From Spirochaetales bacterium (GTDB lineage: Bacteria > Spirochaetota > Spirochaetia > DSM-16054 > Sediminispirochaetaceae), in NCBI GenBank assembly GCA_021767325.1, contig JAASTM010000012.1, forward strand, positions 1-14,230: a DNA stretch of 14,230 bases, read 5' to 3'. The notes under the pieces are model-generated. The model did not search any database. It saw only the letters and a list, made by a program, of their open reading frames with translations, and had not been told where the DNA came from. This document shows, piece by piece, positions 6,597 through 13,939 of the stretch. The position numbers were made by a program, and so were the translations under genes. Positions within the stretch are counted from its first letter, which is position 1; each line of letters begins with the position of its first letter.

Positions 6597-8228
6597 CTAT
6601 TGAGCCATTTCTGCTTTCAGCTCTTCGTCTATATGGACAGCCCACGGTTTAATAACCTGCCAGTCGTCGTTCTTCTCGAAATTCTTTACCCACGGCATGG
6701 CCCATTTGGACATCGTGTCGTAGCGGTAAGGAATATACTGCCAGTCATCTCTGAAAATGCGCTGTGCTTGCTGTGCAAGTTCGATTCTTTCGGGGTTATC
6801 CACCGATTTAGTGGCCGCTTCTTCTAACAGAGCATCAATTCTCTCGTTTTCATAGCCGCCCATTTTCCGCTTTGCATTTCCCGAATCGGAGTGGATGGAA
6901 CCCATCAGGTAAGACACCATATCGGGAACACGGGTACCGACGTCGTCGCGGAACACTTGAATGTTGCCTTGATCGGGGCCTTCGTAACTATCGATGGCCG
7001 GCTTCATTTCAGTACCTTGGATTCCCAGTACCTGGCGCCACTGCTCGGCGATGTACTGTGCGGCCGCCTCGTGCGACGGGTTGCTGATGCCGACGAACAT
7101 GATCTTGGGCAGGTTTTCGGCGGAACCGTAACTGGAATCGGCCAGTGCAGCCTGGGCAGCTTCGGGATCGAAACCATACGGCTCGAAGTCGGGATCCACG
7201 CCCTTCACCTTGTTTACGATTTGTGTGGCCGGTTTGTGCGGTCCGTCCGGAAAGGCTACATCGAACATCTCTTTGGTATCGACCGCAAGAATCAGAGCTT
7301 TACGAACATTGATATCGTCCATCGGCGCTTTGCTCGAATTGAGCCAGAACTGATGTCCTTTGGCCAGCATAGATCCGTCGGCAAACTCCTTACCCAAGTC
7401 CTGAATCATAGTGGGGGTGTTGAGCTCGGTGTGGGCATCCATCTGTCCCCGTTGAAGCATCATGGTAGCTGTTTGAGCATCTTGTACGGTATTGATAATA
7501 ATTTTGTCGAGTCGTGGCTCCGGACCGAAGAAGTTCGGATTCTTCACCAATACGATCTCGCCGGTGTTCAAGTTCATCGACTCGGGCATGAACGGTCCGC
7601 TTACCACTACGTCGTTCTTGGGATGCCACCACTCTGTAATCTGCTGCCCGTTTTCATCCTGCGCCTGTGAGATCTTTACCGGCGGAATTAGAGCAGTTGC
7701 GAGCTTCTGATAGAAAATAGGATCGGGCTGACTGAGTGTAACTTCGATCGTACGATCGTCCTTTACCACGAGTCCCGACATCTCCATGGCTTCGCCGGTA
7801 CTGACCGCATCAAAGCCTTCTACCCCTGACAGAAACAGGTTTACCCGCTGATGTTTTGTACTCGGGCGGGTCGAAAGGTCCCAGGTTCCCTTTACATCTT
7901 CTGCGGTAATCGGGCTCCCATCTGAGAAGACCGCGTCTTCGGCTATAGTAAAAGTCCATACGGTACTGTCCGCATTACCCGACCAATCACTGAACACATA
8001 GGGCTGCAGCTCGCCGTCCGCATCGAAATACATCGGACTGGCCCACTGCAGTGAGAGCCAGCGAACTTCGTGCCCGCCTCCGTTTAACGGCGACCAGTTT
8101 GCACTGTTTACGGGATGGATTATCCGCAGCACCTGACCGCTTCCAGCCTCCTCCTGCGAACCATTAGCCATAGCTCCGGCTAATATGAGTACGCTAAGAA
8201 TCATTAGGGCTAATGCTTTTTTCATCAT
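6597..8228 (-). CDS. Periplasmic solute-binding protein of peptide-type ABC importer (SBP family 5)
   Basis: Periplasmic ligand-binding protein (543 residues) that delivers the cargo to permeases B and C. The N-terminus MMKKALALMILSVLILAGAMA is a signal peptide, probably cut before NGSQEEAG. There is no lipobox Cys, so the mature protein should be soluble in the periplasm. Family 5 (DppA/OppA type) features include SDWSGNADSTVWTFTI with AVFSDGSPITAEDV (about 80-115), the pattern around NVRKALILAVD (about 303-313) and the length. Start ATG 8228 has a strong AAGGAGG eight nt upstream. It follows pdxA2-like by 20 bases. Family 5 proteins bind peptides but also oligosaccharides, nickel, heme or sugar-phosphate conjugates. 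Given the catabolic neighbours, a sugar-acid-containing ligand is as likely as a peptide. Ligand unknown. Confidence 0.93.
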   Translation of the reverse strand: MMKKALALMILSVLILAGAMANGSQEEAGSGQVLRIIHPVNSANWSPLNGGGHEVRWLSLQWASPMYFDADGELQPYVFSDWSGNADSTVWTFTIAEDAVFSDGSPITAEDVKGTWDLSTRPSTKHQRVNLFLSGVEGFDAVSTGEAMEMSGLVVKDDRTIEVTLSQPDPIFYQKLATALIPPVKISQAQDENGQQITEWWHPKNDVVVSGPFMPESMNLNTGEIVLVKNPNFFGPEPRLDKIIINTVQDAQTATMMLQRGQMDAHTELNTPTMIQDLGKEFADGSMLAKGHQFWLNSSKAPMDDINVRKALILAVDTKEMFDVAFPDGPHKPATQIVNKVKGVDPDFEPYGFDPEAAQAALADSSYGSAENLPKIMFVGISNPSHEAAAQYIAEQWRQVLGIQGTEMKPAIDSYEGPDQGNIQVFRDDVGTRVPDMVSYLMGSIHSDSGNAKRKMGGYENERIDALLEEAATKSVDNPERIELAQQAQRIFRDDWQYIPYRYDTMSKWAMPWVKNFEKNDDWQVIKPWAVHIDEELKAEMAQ

Positions 8229-8248
8229 TTCAGTTCCCTCCTTAATAT

Positions 8249-9283
8249 TTATCGCACACGGCTCAAACGAACCGCATAGTCGATTGCTTGATTTAGACTT
8301 GCATGGCTGGCTTGCCCCTTACCTGCAAGGTCGAACGCTGTACCATGGTCCACCGATGTACGCACAATCGGCAGACCGAGGGTAATATTTACACCCGAGA
8401 CATCTCTGAACTTACCTGTGGCGGGATCTACCTGAAACCCAACCAACTTCAGAGGAATATGACCCTGGTCGTGATACATGACTACCACCGCCGAAAACTC
8501 ACCACCCATCGCGCGGGAGAAGACGGTATCCGGGGGTATAGGTCCCGCAACATTGAATCCATCGGCTTGGGCCTGTTTTATTGCGGGAATGATTTCATGC
8601 AGCTCCTCTTTTCCGAATAAGCCGTGTTCGCCGGCATGCGGATTTAACCCGGCCACTGCGACAACACCGTCGGTTCCATCCAACCGCCGGATCGCATCGG
8701 CGGTTAAGCGCACCACTTTTTCAACCCTCTCCTTGGTGGCCATGTCGCACGCTTCTCTAAGTGAAACGTGGGTGGACACATGCACTACCCGCAAGGGGTC
8801 ATGCACCAACATCATGGCGTAATCTTTAGTGCCCGTCTGCGCGGCAAATATTTCTGTGTGCCCCGCATGTGGTACTCCGGCCGCATTGAGCGCTTCCTTA
8901 TTGATCGGATTGGTAACTACCGCATCGACTCGGTCGTCTAAGGCGAAATCTATCGCCTTGGTAATACAGTCGTAGGCGGCCCGCCCGTATTCCGCTTTTA
9001 CTGTGCCGTATTCGAGGGTGTCCGCTGCGACCCCGCCCAAATCGTACACAGCCAGCTGCCGGACCGACAACTTTTCAATCGCTTCTCGCGTTATTTCTTT
9101 GATAGGAACCAGTTCGATTGGTGCGGAGGTAACGCGTGCCGCTCTATCGAGCACCTTCAAGTCGGCTACGGCTATAAGATCGGCCTGCGCGCGAACCGCA
9201 TCGTCGGCGGCCGATTTGATCAATATTTCAGGGCCAATACCTGCAGGATCGCCCATAGTGATTGCACACAGCGGAAGCGCCAT
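8249..9283 (-). CDS. pdxA2: PdxA2-like 4-phospho-D-threonate/D-erythronate 3-dehydrogenase
   Basis: NAD-dependent, metal-requiring dehydrogenase of the PdxA family, 344 residues. PdxA proper oxidises 4-phosphohydroxy-threonine for vitamin B6; PdxA2 enzymes oxidise 4-phospho-D-threonate or -erythronate at C3, and the product loses CO2 to give dihydroxyacetone phosphate. Visible: GDPAGIGPE (11-19), substrate-contact GHTE (141-144), the three metal His at 172 (STHVSL), 216 (GLNPHAGE) and 271 (MYHDQG), and TLGLPIVRTSVDHGTAFDLAG near the end. YHDQGHIPLK, where E. coli PdxA has YHDQGLPVLK, and above all the DUF1537 kinase in the same operon point to the PdxA2 catabolic branch. ATG 9283 overlaps the ADH stop by one base (TAATG), with GGAGG seven nt upstream. 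The family is certain; the substrate is inferred from context. Confidence 0.9.
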   Translation of the reverse strand: MALPLCAITMGDPAGIGPEILIKSAADDAVRAQADLIAVADLKVLDRAARVTSAPIELVPIKEITREAIEKLSVRQLAVYDLGGVAADTLEYGTVKAEYGRAAYDCITKAIDFALDDRVDAVVTNPINKEALNAAGVPHAGHTEIFAAQTGTKDYAMMLVHDPLRVVHVSTHVSLREACDMATKERVEKVVRLTADAIRRLDGTDGVVAVAGLNPHAGEHGLFGKEELHEIIPAIKQAQADGFNVAGPIPPDTVFSRAMGGEFSAVVVMYHDQGHIPLKLVGFQVDPATGKFRDVSGVNITLGLPIVRTSVDHGTAFDLAGKGQASHASLNQAIDYAVRLSRVR

Positions 9284-10446
9284 TATTTAGCCTCCATAAG
9301 TTGGGCGTAGATCGCACCAACTTGCTCTTTCGTAAGATCGACCGGATTATTGTCCATCAATCTGCGATTTTGATGGGCGCTTTGGATCAAGGTATCCATG
9401 TCTGTTTGTTTGACTCCGAAATCGCTAAGCGAGGTGTTGATAGCCAAGTCCGATAACAGGGTATGCAACTCTTTGACCAGATAATCGGCCGGGTCCTGCC
9501 GATCGTTTCGCTTGTCAAAACCGAAACATTCGGCCACCTTCTCTGTTTTTACCGGCATTGCCGCCACATTCTGTTCCATCACATATGGAAGCAGCATGGC
9601 ATTTGATTGACCGTGCGGGATATGGTACGTAGCGCCAAGTGGATATGAAAGGGCGTGCACGGCATTGGTCCCGGAAAGGGTAATACACATTCCCGAATAG
9701 TAGGAAGCAAGCAGCATATCGCTGCGCGCTTCAATGTCCCTGCCGTCTCCCATAACCTTTCTCAAGGAGCGGGCGATGCGCTTGATGGCGTCCAAGGCCA
9801 GCAGATCGCTCAGAGCATTCGCCTTCTTCGATAGATAACACTCCATCGCATGACAGAGGGCGTCCATACCGGTAGTAGCGGTTATCCCCGGCGGAAGACT
9901 CAACGTCAAACCAGGATCGAGAAGCACGAGATCCGGCAGTAAGCGTTCATGAACTACGGCTCCCTTGGTATTGCGGGATGGGATAGCAATAATCGCGTTC
10001 TTGGTCGCTTCGGCCCCGGTTCCGGCAGTAGTCGGAATCAGCGCAGTAAAAGTAGCATGCCGGGGAACGTCCTTGCCATCCAGTAGTTCCAGCACGGTCG
10101 CATCAGAACGAACCAATACCGAACAGAGCTTGCCGATATCTAGCACCGATCCCCCGCCGATGGCAACCACACCATCCGGGTTCAGTTGCTTCACACGTTC
10201 GACAACTCTATCTACATCCGGTACCCCCGGTTCACGGGGCAGGTCGGCTATTGTGTGTAGTTCGATGCCAGCCTTAGTAATAAAAGCGGACACTTCGTCA
10301 GCAATTCCGCTCTTCTCGATGCCTTCATCCGTGAGTATTACGAGGCTGGAGAGTTTATAATTCACAAGCAGGCTGCCGAGCTGTTCACGGCTACCGTTGC
10401 CCATTACGGTTCTAGAGGATGAAGAGAGATCAAATGCCATTTTCAT
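9283..10446 (-). CDS. Iron-containing (group III) alcohol dehydrogenase
   Basis: NAD(P)-dependent alcohol/aldehyde oxidoreductase of the Fe-ADH family, 387 residues, full length. The nucleotide-binding half carries GGGSVLDIGK (97-106) and PTTAGTGAE (138-146). The metal ligands are Asp195 and His199 (GMDALCHAME), His264 (VHALSYPLG) and His278 (IPHG). These are the four canonical positions, so the enzyme should be active. The start ATG overlaps the kinase stop as ATGA, with GGAG seven nt upstream. Family members reduce or oxidise short alcohols, lactaldehyde, 1,3-propanediol, glycerol or hydroxy acids, so the substrate cannot be named. In this operon it could interconvert an aldehyde released by the downstream aldolase, or oxidise the imported compound before phosphorylation. 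Confidence 0.93.
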   Translation of the reverse strand: MKMAFDLSSSSRTVMGNGSREQLGSLLVNYKLSSLVILTDEGIEKSGIADEVSAFITKAGIELHTIADLPREPGVPDVDRVVERVKQLNPDGVVAIGGGSVLDIGKLCSVLVRSDATVLELLDGKDVPRHATFTALIPTTAGTGAEATKNAIIAIPSRNTKGAVVHERLLPDLVLLDPGLTLSLPPGITATTGMDALCHAMECYLSKKANALSDLLALDAIKRIARSLRKVMGDGRDIEARSDMLLASYYSGMCITLSGTNAVHALSYPLGATYHIPHGQSNAMLLPYVMEQNVAAMPVKTEKVAECFGFDKRNDRQDPADYLVKELHTLLSDLAINTSLSDFGVKQTDMDTLIQSAHQNRRLMDNNPVDLTKEQVGAIYAQLMEAK

Positions 10447-11708
10447 ATTTTTACTCCTGTTGTGCCGAGATAATCCAGTACACCGGCCAGAGCGTTACTC
10501 TCACCGTATGAACCCGCTTTCGTAACGAATAGTGTTGGTTTGGTACTTCCGGGTATTTGGATTGTGGAGATAGGAATGCCGGGCGACACTTCGTCTATCA
10601 GTTTTATGCTGCCTATTTCTAAGCTTCTGAGAACGTTCAGAGCGGTATCGCCACCGGTTACAACCATCGCATCCAGCTCGGTCGCATTGACCACCCCCTT
10701 CACGACGCGACCGAGAGTGCTACCGACCTTAGACGCCACTAGGCTCTCATCGGTTTTACTCCGGTCGGTGCGCAACAAGACAATATCGCTCTGCTGATAC
10801 GCAGAGTTTATCGAATCTATTTGCAGCTTGATTTCAGACTCCAGTTCACTCAAAAGGTTCTCAGTACTGAGCATGCTGATATGAATCGGATTACGCTGCT
10901 GCATATATTCAACTTGCGAAAGAGTGGTTTCCATAAGGCTCCCAACAACGAATAGAATCTTTGGTGTATTATCCGTGTTCAAAGCAACCCGGTCTGTGTG
11001 TGTAACTGCAGTATCCTTCATTGCGTGGAATAGTCCGGCAGAGCCGACATAGAGTACCTGTTGGGCTAGATGCTCAAACAGACGTGTGCTGACTCGCAGG
11101 TCATCCACAGTTTCCGCATCACTGACTATGATCTCCGCTCCGGCTTCTACAAGCTTGGTAAGATAGCTCTGTGCTTCTGCGAAGGGTGATCTAATGATCT
11201 CCAGCGGCAAAAGCTCAGTCGAGCGTCTGGATTGCGCGGTAATTATTTTTCGGATGTCGGAAAAATGCACCGGAGTAAACGGATCTTTGGCCATCTCGGT
11301 ATCGCCCAACTCAACTCCATTCACGTAACATACTCCATTTTTTACAGTACGTCCATTTCTTGGAGTTGCAGTTGCAACACAGGCGAGATGAAAACCGACC
11401 GTATCCATTACCGCATCGATTTCCGCACCGACGTTGCCTCTTAATGTAGAATCAACCTTTTTATAGATCTCTTTTGGTCGGGGATGTACATAAGCGTTCA
11501 TGCTCTCGCTCACTTTTTGATACGCCGTCTCCCGGCTGCATAACCTCGAGTCGGTGTTTATCACAACAGTATCGGCAGTTGGAGTCGAGGAATCTTTTTT
11601 TGGATCAACTACTACAACTACCTCATTGTCAGCAGCGAGAAAGTGGACTCCGGTATCATTCGACCCGGTAAGGTCATCAGCTATCACAATTCGTTGTATC
11701 TTTTTCAT
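10443..11708 (-). CDS. Four-carbon acid sugar kinase (DUF1537 family, DtnK/OtnK-like)
   Basis: ATP-dependent kinase of the DUF1537 family, 421 residues from ATG 11708, full length. Family members phosphorylate D-threonate, D-erythronate or 3-keto/2-keto tetronates at O4. N-terminal substrate domain: ADDLTGSNDTG (10-20), INTDSR (50-55), KKVDSTLRGN (83-92), TPRNGRTV (115-122) and VNGVELGDTEMAKDP (129-143). C-terminal nucleotide domain: VGSAGL (221-226), VVGSL (254-258), VTGGDTA (350-356), PGIP (376-379) and VTKAGSYG (395-402). It is the first gene of the operon. With the PdxA2-like gene two positions downstream it forms the known C4-acid-to-DHAP pair. GTG at 11711 is an alternative start. No usable Shine-Dalgarno exists: GGAG is only 2 nt away, and the predicted sigma-54 transcript starts at 11711-11709. 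Expression should be inducible through the divergent regulator. Confidence 0.93.
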   Translation of the reverse strand: MKKIQRIVIADDLTGSNDTGVHFLAADNEVVVVVDPKKDSSTPTADTVVINTDSRLCSRETAYQKVSESMNAYVHPRPKEIYKKVDSTLRGNVGAEIDAVMDTVGFHLACVATATPRNGRTVKNGVCYVNGVELGDTEMAKDPFTPVHFSDIRKIITAQSRRSTELLPLEIIRSPFAEAQSYLTKLVEAGAEIIVSDAETVDDLRVSTRLFEHLAQQVLYVGSAGLFHAMKDTAVTHTDRVALNTDNTPKILFVVGSLMETTLSQVEYMQQRNPIHISMLSTENLLSELESEIKLQIDSINSAYQQSDIVLLRTDRSKTDESLVASKVGSTLGRVVKGVVNATELDAMVVTGGDTALNVLRSLEIGSIKLIDEVSPGIPISTIQIPGSTKPTLFVTKAGSYGESNALAGVLDYLGTTGVKI

Positions 11709-11720
11709 CACTCCATAAAA

Positions 11721-11736
11721 AGCAAGGATCGTGCCA
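11721..11736 (-). promoter_or_regulatory. Sigma-54 (-24/-12) promoter of the operon
   Basis: Reading on the minus strand, TGGCACGATCCTTGCT matches the sigma-54 consensus TGGCAC-N5-TTGCW. The GG (11735-11734) and GC (11723-11722) are separated by exactly 10 bp. A run of T follows the -12 element. With C 11722 at -12, +1 falls at 11710, on or beside the kinase start codon. The divergent gene encodes a sigma-54-dependent activator, which makes the call strong. Confidence 0.92.
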
Positions 11737-11809
11737 AAAACAAAAAGGAGCGAATTTTTGTTATAAATTCCACTGTTACAACAAAATATGATCGCTTCAC
11801 CGCCTGTAC

Positions 11810-11819
11810 TGAACGTTCA
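11810..11819. promoter_or_regulatory. 10-bp perfect palindrome, possible second operator
   Basis: TGAACGTTCA is self-complementary and lies about 105 bp upstream of the predicted sigma-54 transcription start, 9 bp from the larger interrupted palindrome. It could be a second regulator site or a site for another factor. It may also be chance, since one 10-bp palindrome in a 200-bp AT-rich region is only weak evidence. Confidence 0.3.
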
Positions 11820-11828
11820 ATATATACA

Positions 11829-11852
11829 TATGGTGAATTTATCATCACCATA
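11829..11852. promoter_or_regulatory. Candidate enhancer (activator-binding) site: 8-8-8 interrupted palindrome
   Basis: TATGGTGA (11829-11836) and its exact reverse complement TCACCATA (11845-11852) are separated by 8 bp. The centre lies about 130 bp upstream of the predicted sigma-54 start, the usual distance for an enhancer site of a sigma-54 activator with a Fis-type HTH. It is also about 24 bp upstream of the regulator's putative -35 box, so autoregulation is possible. Function is inferred from symmetry and position. Confidence 0.6.
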
Positions 11853-11875
11853 CTGGCGAAATATTGATTATTTTT

Positions 11876-11904
11876 TCGACATATGAGAAATTCAATGGTA
11901 AAAT
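11876..11904 (+). promoter_or_regulatory. Candidate sigma-70-type promoter of the regulator gene
   Basis: TCGACA (11876-11881, five of six to TTGACA), a 17-bp spacer and TAAAAT (11899-11904, five of six to TATAAT). Transcription would start at about 11911, immediately before ATG 11912, again implying a leaderless message. The absence of a Shine-Dalgarno before that ATG agrees with this. Confidence 0.55.
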
Positions 11905-11911
11905 ACACCTC

Positions 11912-13834
11912 ATGAAGATCCTTTTAGTAGCACCCTACCCAGACTTAGTAAAAACGGCTCAAGCGACCCTTGAAACATCGCCCTATTCGGTAAAGATATT
12001 ACTCGGGGACCTTCAACAGGGACTCGAGGTTGCCGGATCACAAATCGCGAGAAATGAAGCCGACATTGTTGTCAGCAGAGGCGGAACTGCTTCTCTGCTG
12101 CGTCAGAACCTCACCATTCCCGTCTTCGAGATCGATGTCAGCGGCTACGACCTGATGCGCAGCATCTATCCACAGGTAAGACGTAACCGCAAGATAGCGG
12201 TTGTCGGGTATGAGAACGTCATCAGCGGAGCTCGCAGCATCGCCGAAATCATTGGAATCAATCTGGGCTACTTTCAGGTAAACTCCCAACAGACCATCGA
12301 AGCGGTCATCAGAGAAGCCAGAGAGTGGGGAGCCGAGATAGTAATCGGGGATACGGTTTCGGTGCAAACTGCTAGGGAACAGGGGATAGCCAGCGAACTG
12401 GTACGTTCCGGCCCCGAGGCGGTCCTTCAGGCAGTAGAGGCGGCGGCCAGTTTTCTCGGCCATATGAAAAATGAGATAATTCGTAATAAACGCTTCAATT
12501 TAATAATGGAGCACAGCGACCAAGGAGTTGTGTACTTAGCTAAGGACGGGTGCGTGGAGTTATTGAATACCCATGCCGAACAGATCCTGCAAACGAGCCG
12601 GGACCAACTGGTAGGGCGCCCTTTCAATACGGATACTGCACCGAAAGAGCTTGTTGAGGCGGTTGCCAATAAAGCGACTCACCAGCTTATACGCGTAAAA
12701 GAAAAAGACTATATGGTCGAGGTGATGGACCTAAATAGCGAGGGCAACCATGCAGCCACCTTAGTGTTTTTACAAAGCAGTGGCCGGATCAGAGATTTAG
12801 AAGGAATTATGCGAAAACAGATGGCCAGCCGCGGGCTGATCGCCACTTACAAATTCGATACCATGATCGCCAAGAACGGAGCTATTAAGAAAACAATCGA
12901 AAAGGCTCGCCGCTACAGCAGCACTAACTCAACTATTCTTTTGTTGGGAGAAACCGGTTCCGGTAAAGAAGTGTTTGCACAGAGCATCCACAACTCCTCG
13001 TTAAGAAAAGACGGACCCTTTGTAGCAGTAAACTGTGCGGCACTTCCCGATAGCCTACTCGAAAGCGAACTGTTCGGGTATGCGGAAGGGGCTTTTACGG
13101 GCGCCAAAAAGGGGGGCAAACCGGGGTTATTCGAGATGGCCCATAAAGGCACTATTTTTCTCGACGAAGTGAACGATATGAGCAATACGGTTCAGGCGCG
13201 GTTTTTAAGGGTACTGCAGGAAAAGCAGGTAATGCGGGTCGGCGATAATCGCCTCTACGATGTAGATGTACGGGTCATAGCCGCGTGCAATAAAAACTTG
13301 TATGAGGAGACCGAGGCGGGTCGCTTTCGCCGAGATCTCTATTACCGACTGAGAGTGCTGGATATTGAAATTCCACCTCTTAGAAAGCGCAAGGAGGATA
13401 TACTTCCGCTTTTCCAGTTTTTCGTTTCCAGCTTTAACGAAAAGTATAACTACACAGCGCAGGGCATCTCTTCCAGTTTGAAAGATGCCTTACTTGCGGC
13501 GCGGTGGCCGGGAAATGTGCGTCAATTGAGGAATTTTGCCGAAAAAGTGAGCGTCCTGTTTTCTCTGCACCAGGACAAACAGGAAATCGAACAGGACCTC
13601 ATCAGTGAACTTCAGCAGGATGCGTGCGCGGAGGCTCAGCCCGAACCGCACAGTTCTCCCGTTCCGACAGGAACGGCCGGTTTTTCAAAGAAAAAGCTTA
13701 AAGAGATCAATGCGGCGGTAATTCATGAGTGCTGGATGGACAATGACCGGAATATAAGTAAAACGGCCCGCACACTCGGGATAGACCGAGCGACTGTAAG
13801 AAAACACCTGCAGATGATAGAGACACCGAATTAG
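11912..13834 (+). CDS. PrpR-type sigma-54-dependent transcriptional activator (PrpR_N, PAS, AAA+, Fis HTH)
   Basis: Cytoplasmic enhancer-binding protein, 640 residues, that senses a small molecule and opens sigma-54 promoters by ATP hydrolysis. Domains: PrpR_N effector domain about 1-185 ([17 protein letters not shown] at 53-60; FEIDVSGYD at 72-80), PAS domain about 193-288, AAA+ about 315-550 with Walker A GETGSGKE (346-353), the sigma-54-contacting GAFTGA (393-398), Walker B TIFLDEV (414-420), arginine-finger region [10 protein letters not shown] (471-480) and RWPGNVRQL (531-539). A Fis-type HTH lies at about 610-635 ([20 protein letters not shown]). All key residues are present. The frame opens further upstream, with a possible start at 11864, but MKILLVAPY is the usual PrpR_N beginning and 11912 fits the promoter. 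It is divergent from the catabolic operon and is its likely activator. The effector may be the pathway substrate or a phosphorylated intermediate; that is inference. Confidence 0.93.
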   Translation: MKILLVAPYPDLVKTAQATLETSPYSVKILLGDLQQGLEVAGSQIARNEADIVVSRGGTASLLRQNLTIPVFEIDVSGYDLMRSIYPQVRRNRKIAVVGYENVISGARSIAEIIGINLGYFQVNSQQTIEAVIREAREWGAEIVIGDTVSVQTAREQGIASELVRSGPEAVLQAVEAAASFLGHMKNEIIRNKRFNLIMEHSDQGVVYLAKDGCVELLNTHAEQILQTSRDQLVGRPFNTDTAPKELVEAVANKATHQLIRVKEKDYMVEVMDLNSEGNHAATLVFLQSSGRIRDLEGIMRKQMASRGLIATYKFDTMIAKNGAIKKTIEKARRYSSTNSTILLLGETGSGKEVFAQSIHNSSLRKDGPFVAVNCAALPDSLLESELFGYAEGAFTGAKKGGKPGLFEMAHKGTIFLDEVNDMSNTVQARFLRVLQEKQVMRVGDNRLYDVDVRVIAACNKNLYEETEAGRFRRDLYYRLRVLDIEIPPLRKRKEDILPLFQFFVSSFNEKYNYTAQGISSSLKDALLAARWPGNVRQLRNFAEKVSVLFSLHQDKQEIEQDLISELQQDACAEAQPEPHSSPVPTGTAGFSKKKLKEINAAVIHECWMDNDRNISKTARTLGIDRATVRKHLQMIETPN

Positions 13835-13867
13835 CAGTGCTCAAAGCACAGTTTCTTGTATTCATTG

Positions 13868-13896
13868 TTGACCCCGCCACTATTCAAGGCTATCCT
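13868..13896 (+). promoter_or_regulatory. Candidate promoter of the short-chain dehydrogenase gene
   Basis: TTGACC (13868-13873), a 17-bp spacer and TATCCT (13891-13896). The -35 box matches five of six consensus bases, the -10 four of six. Transcription near 13903 would give a leader of about 37 nt containing the gene's GGAGG. This is a modest match; read-through from the regulator gene is an alternative, since I see no convincing terminator between them. Confidence 0.3.
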
Positions 13897-13939
13897 GTAA
13901 TATATCAGTTTGCTAACGCACGGAGAAATGGAGGCGCGT

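Noticed and set aside
6891..7670. 259-codon plus-strand open frame antisense to the binding-protein gene
   Set aside because: It lies wholly inside a well-supported SBP family 5 gene, has no domain signature and no good ribosome site.
8249..9283. Vitamin B6 biosynthetic PdxA
   Set aside because: No pyridoxine genes are nearby. The kinase partner, operon context and YHDQGHIPLK motif point to the catabolic PdxA2 branch.
11752..11770. GAATTT-N7-AAATTC inverted repeat near the sigma-54 promoter
   Set aside because: A six-base AT-only repeat in AT-rich DNA is expected by chance; no T-run or known site resembles it.
11861..11873. IHF-like site (AATCAATATTTCG on the minus strand)
   Set aside because: It misses the TTR part of the consensus and lies beyond the candidate enhancer rather than between enhancer and promoter, where IHF would act.
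11708..11908. 66-codon minus-strand ORF ending just before the kinase start (possible leader peptide)
   Set aside because: It would be transcribed from upstream of the sigma-54 promoter, spans the operator region and regulator promoter, and has no Shine-Dalgarno or recognisable sequence.
13837..13849. Small hairpin GTGCT-CAA-AGCAC after the regulator gene as a terminator
   Set aside because: Only a 5-bp stem with a 3-nt loop, followed by a mixed GTTTCTTGT rather than a T-run. Too weak to call.
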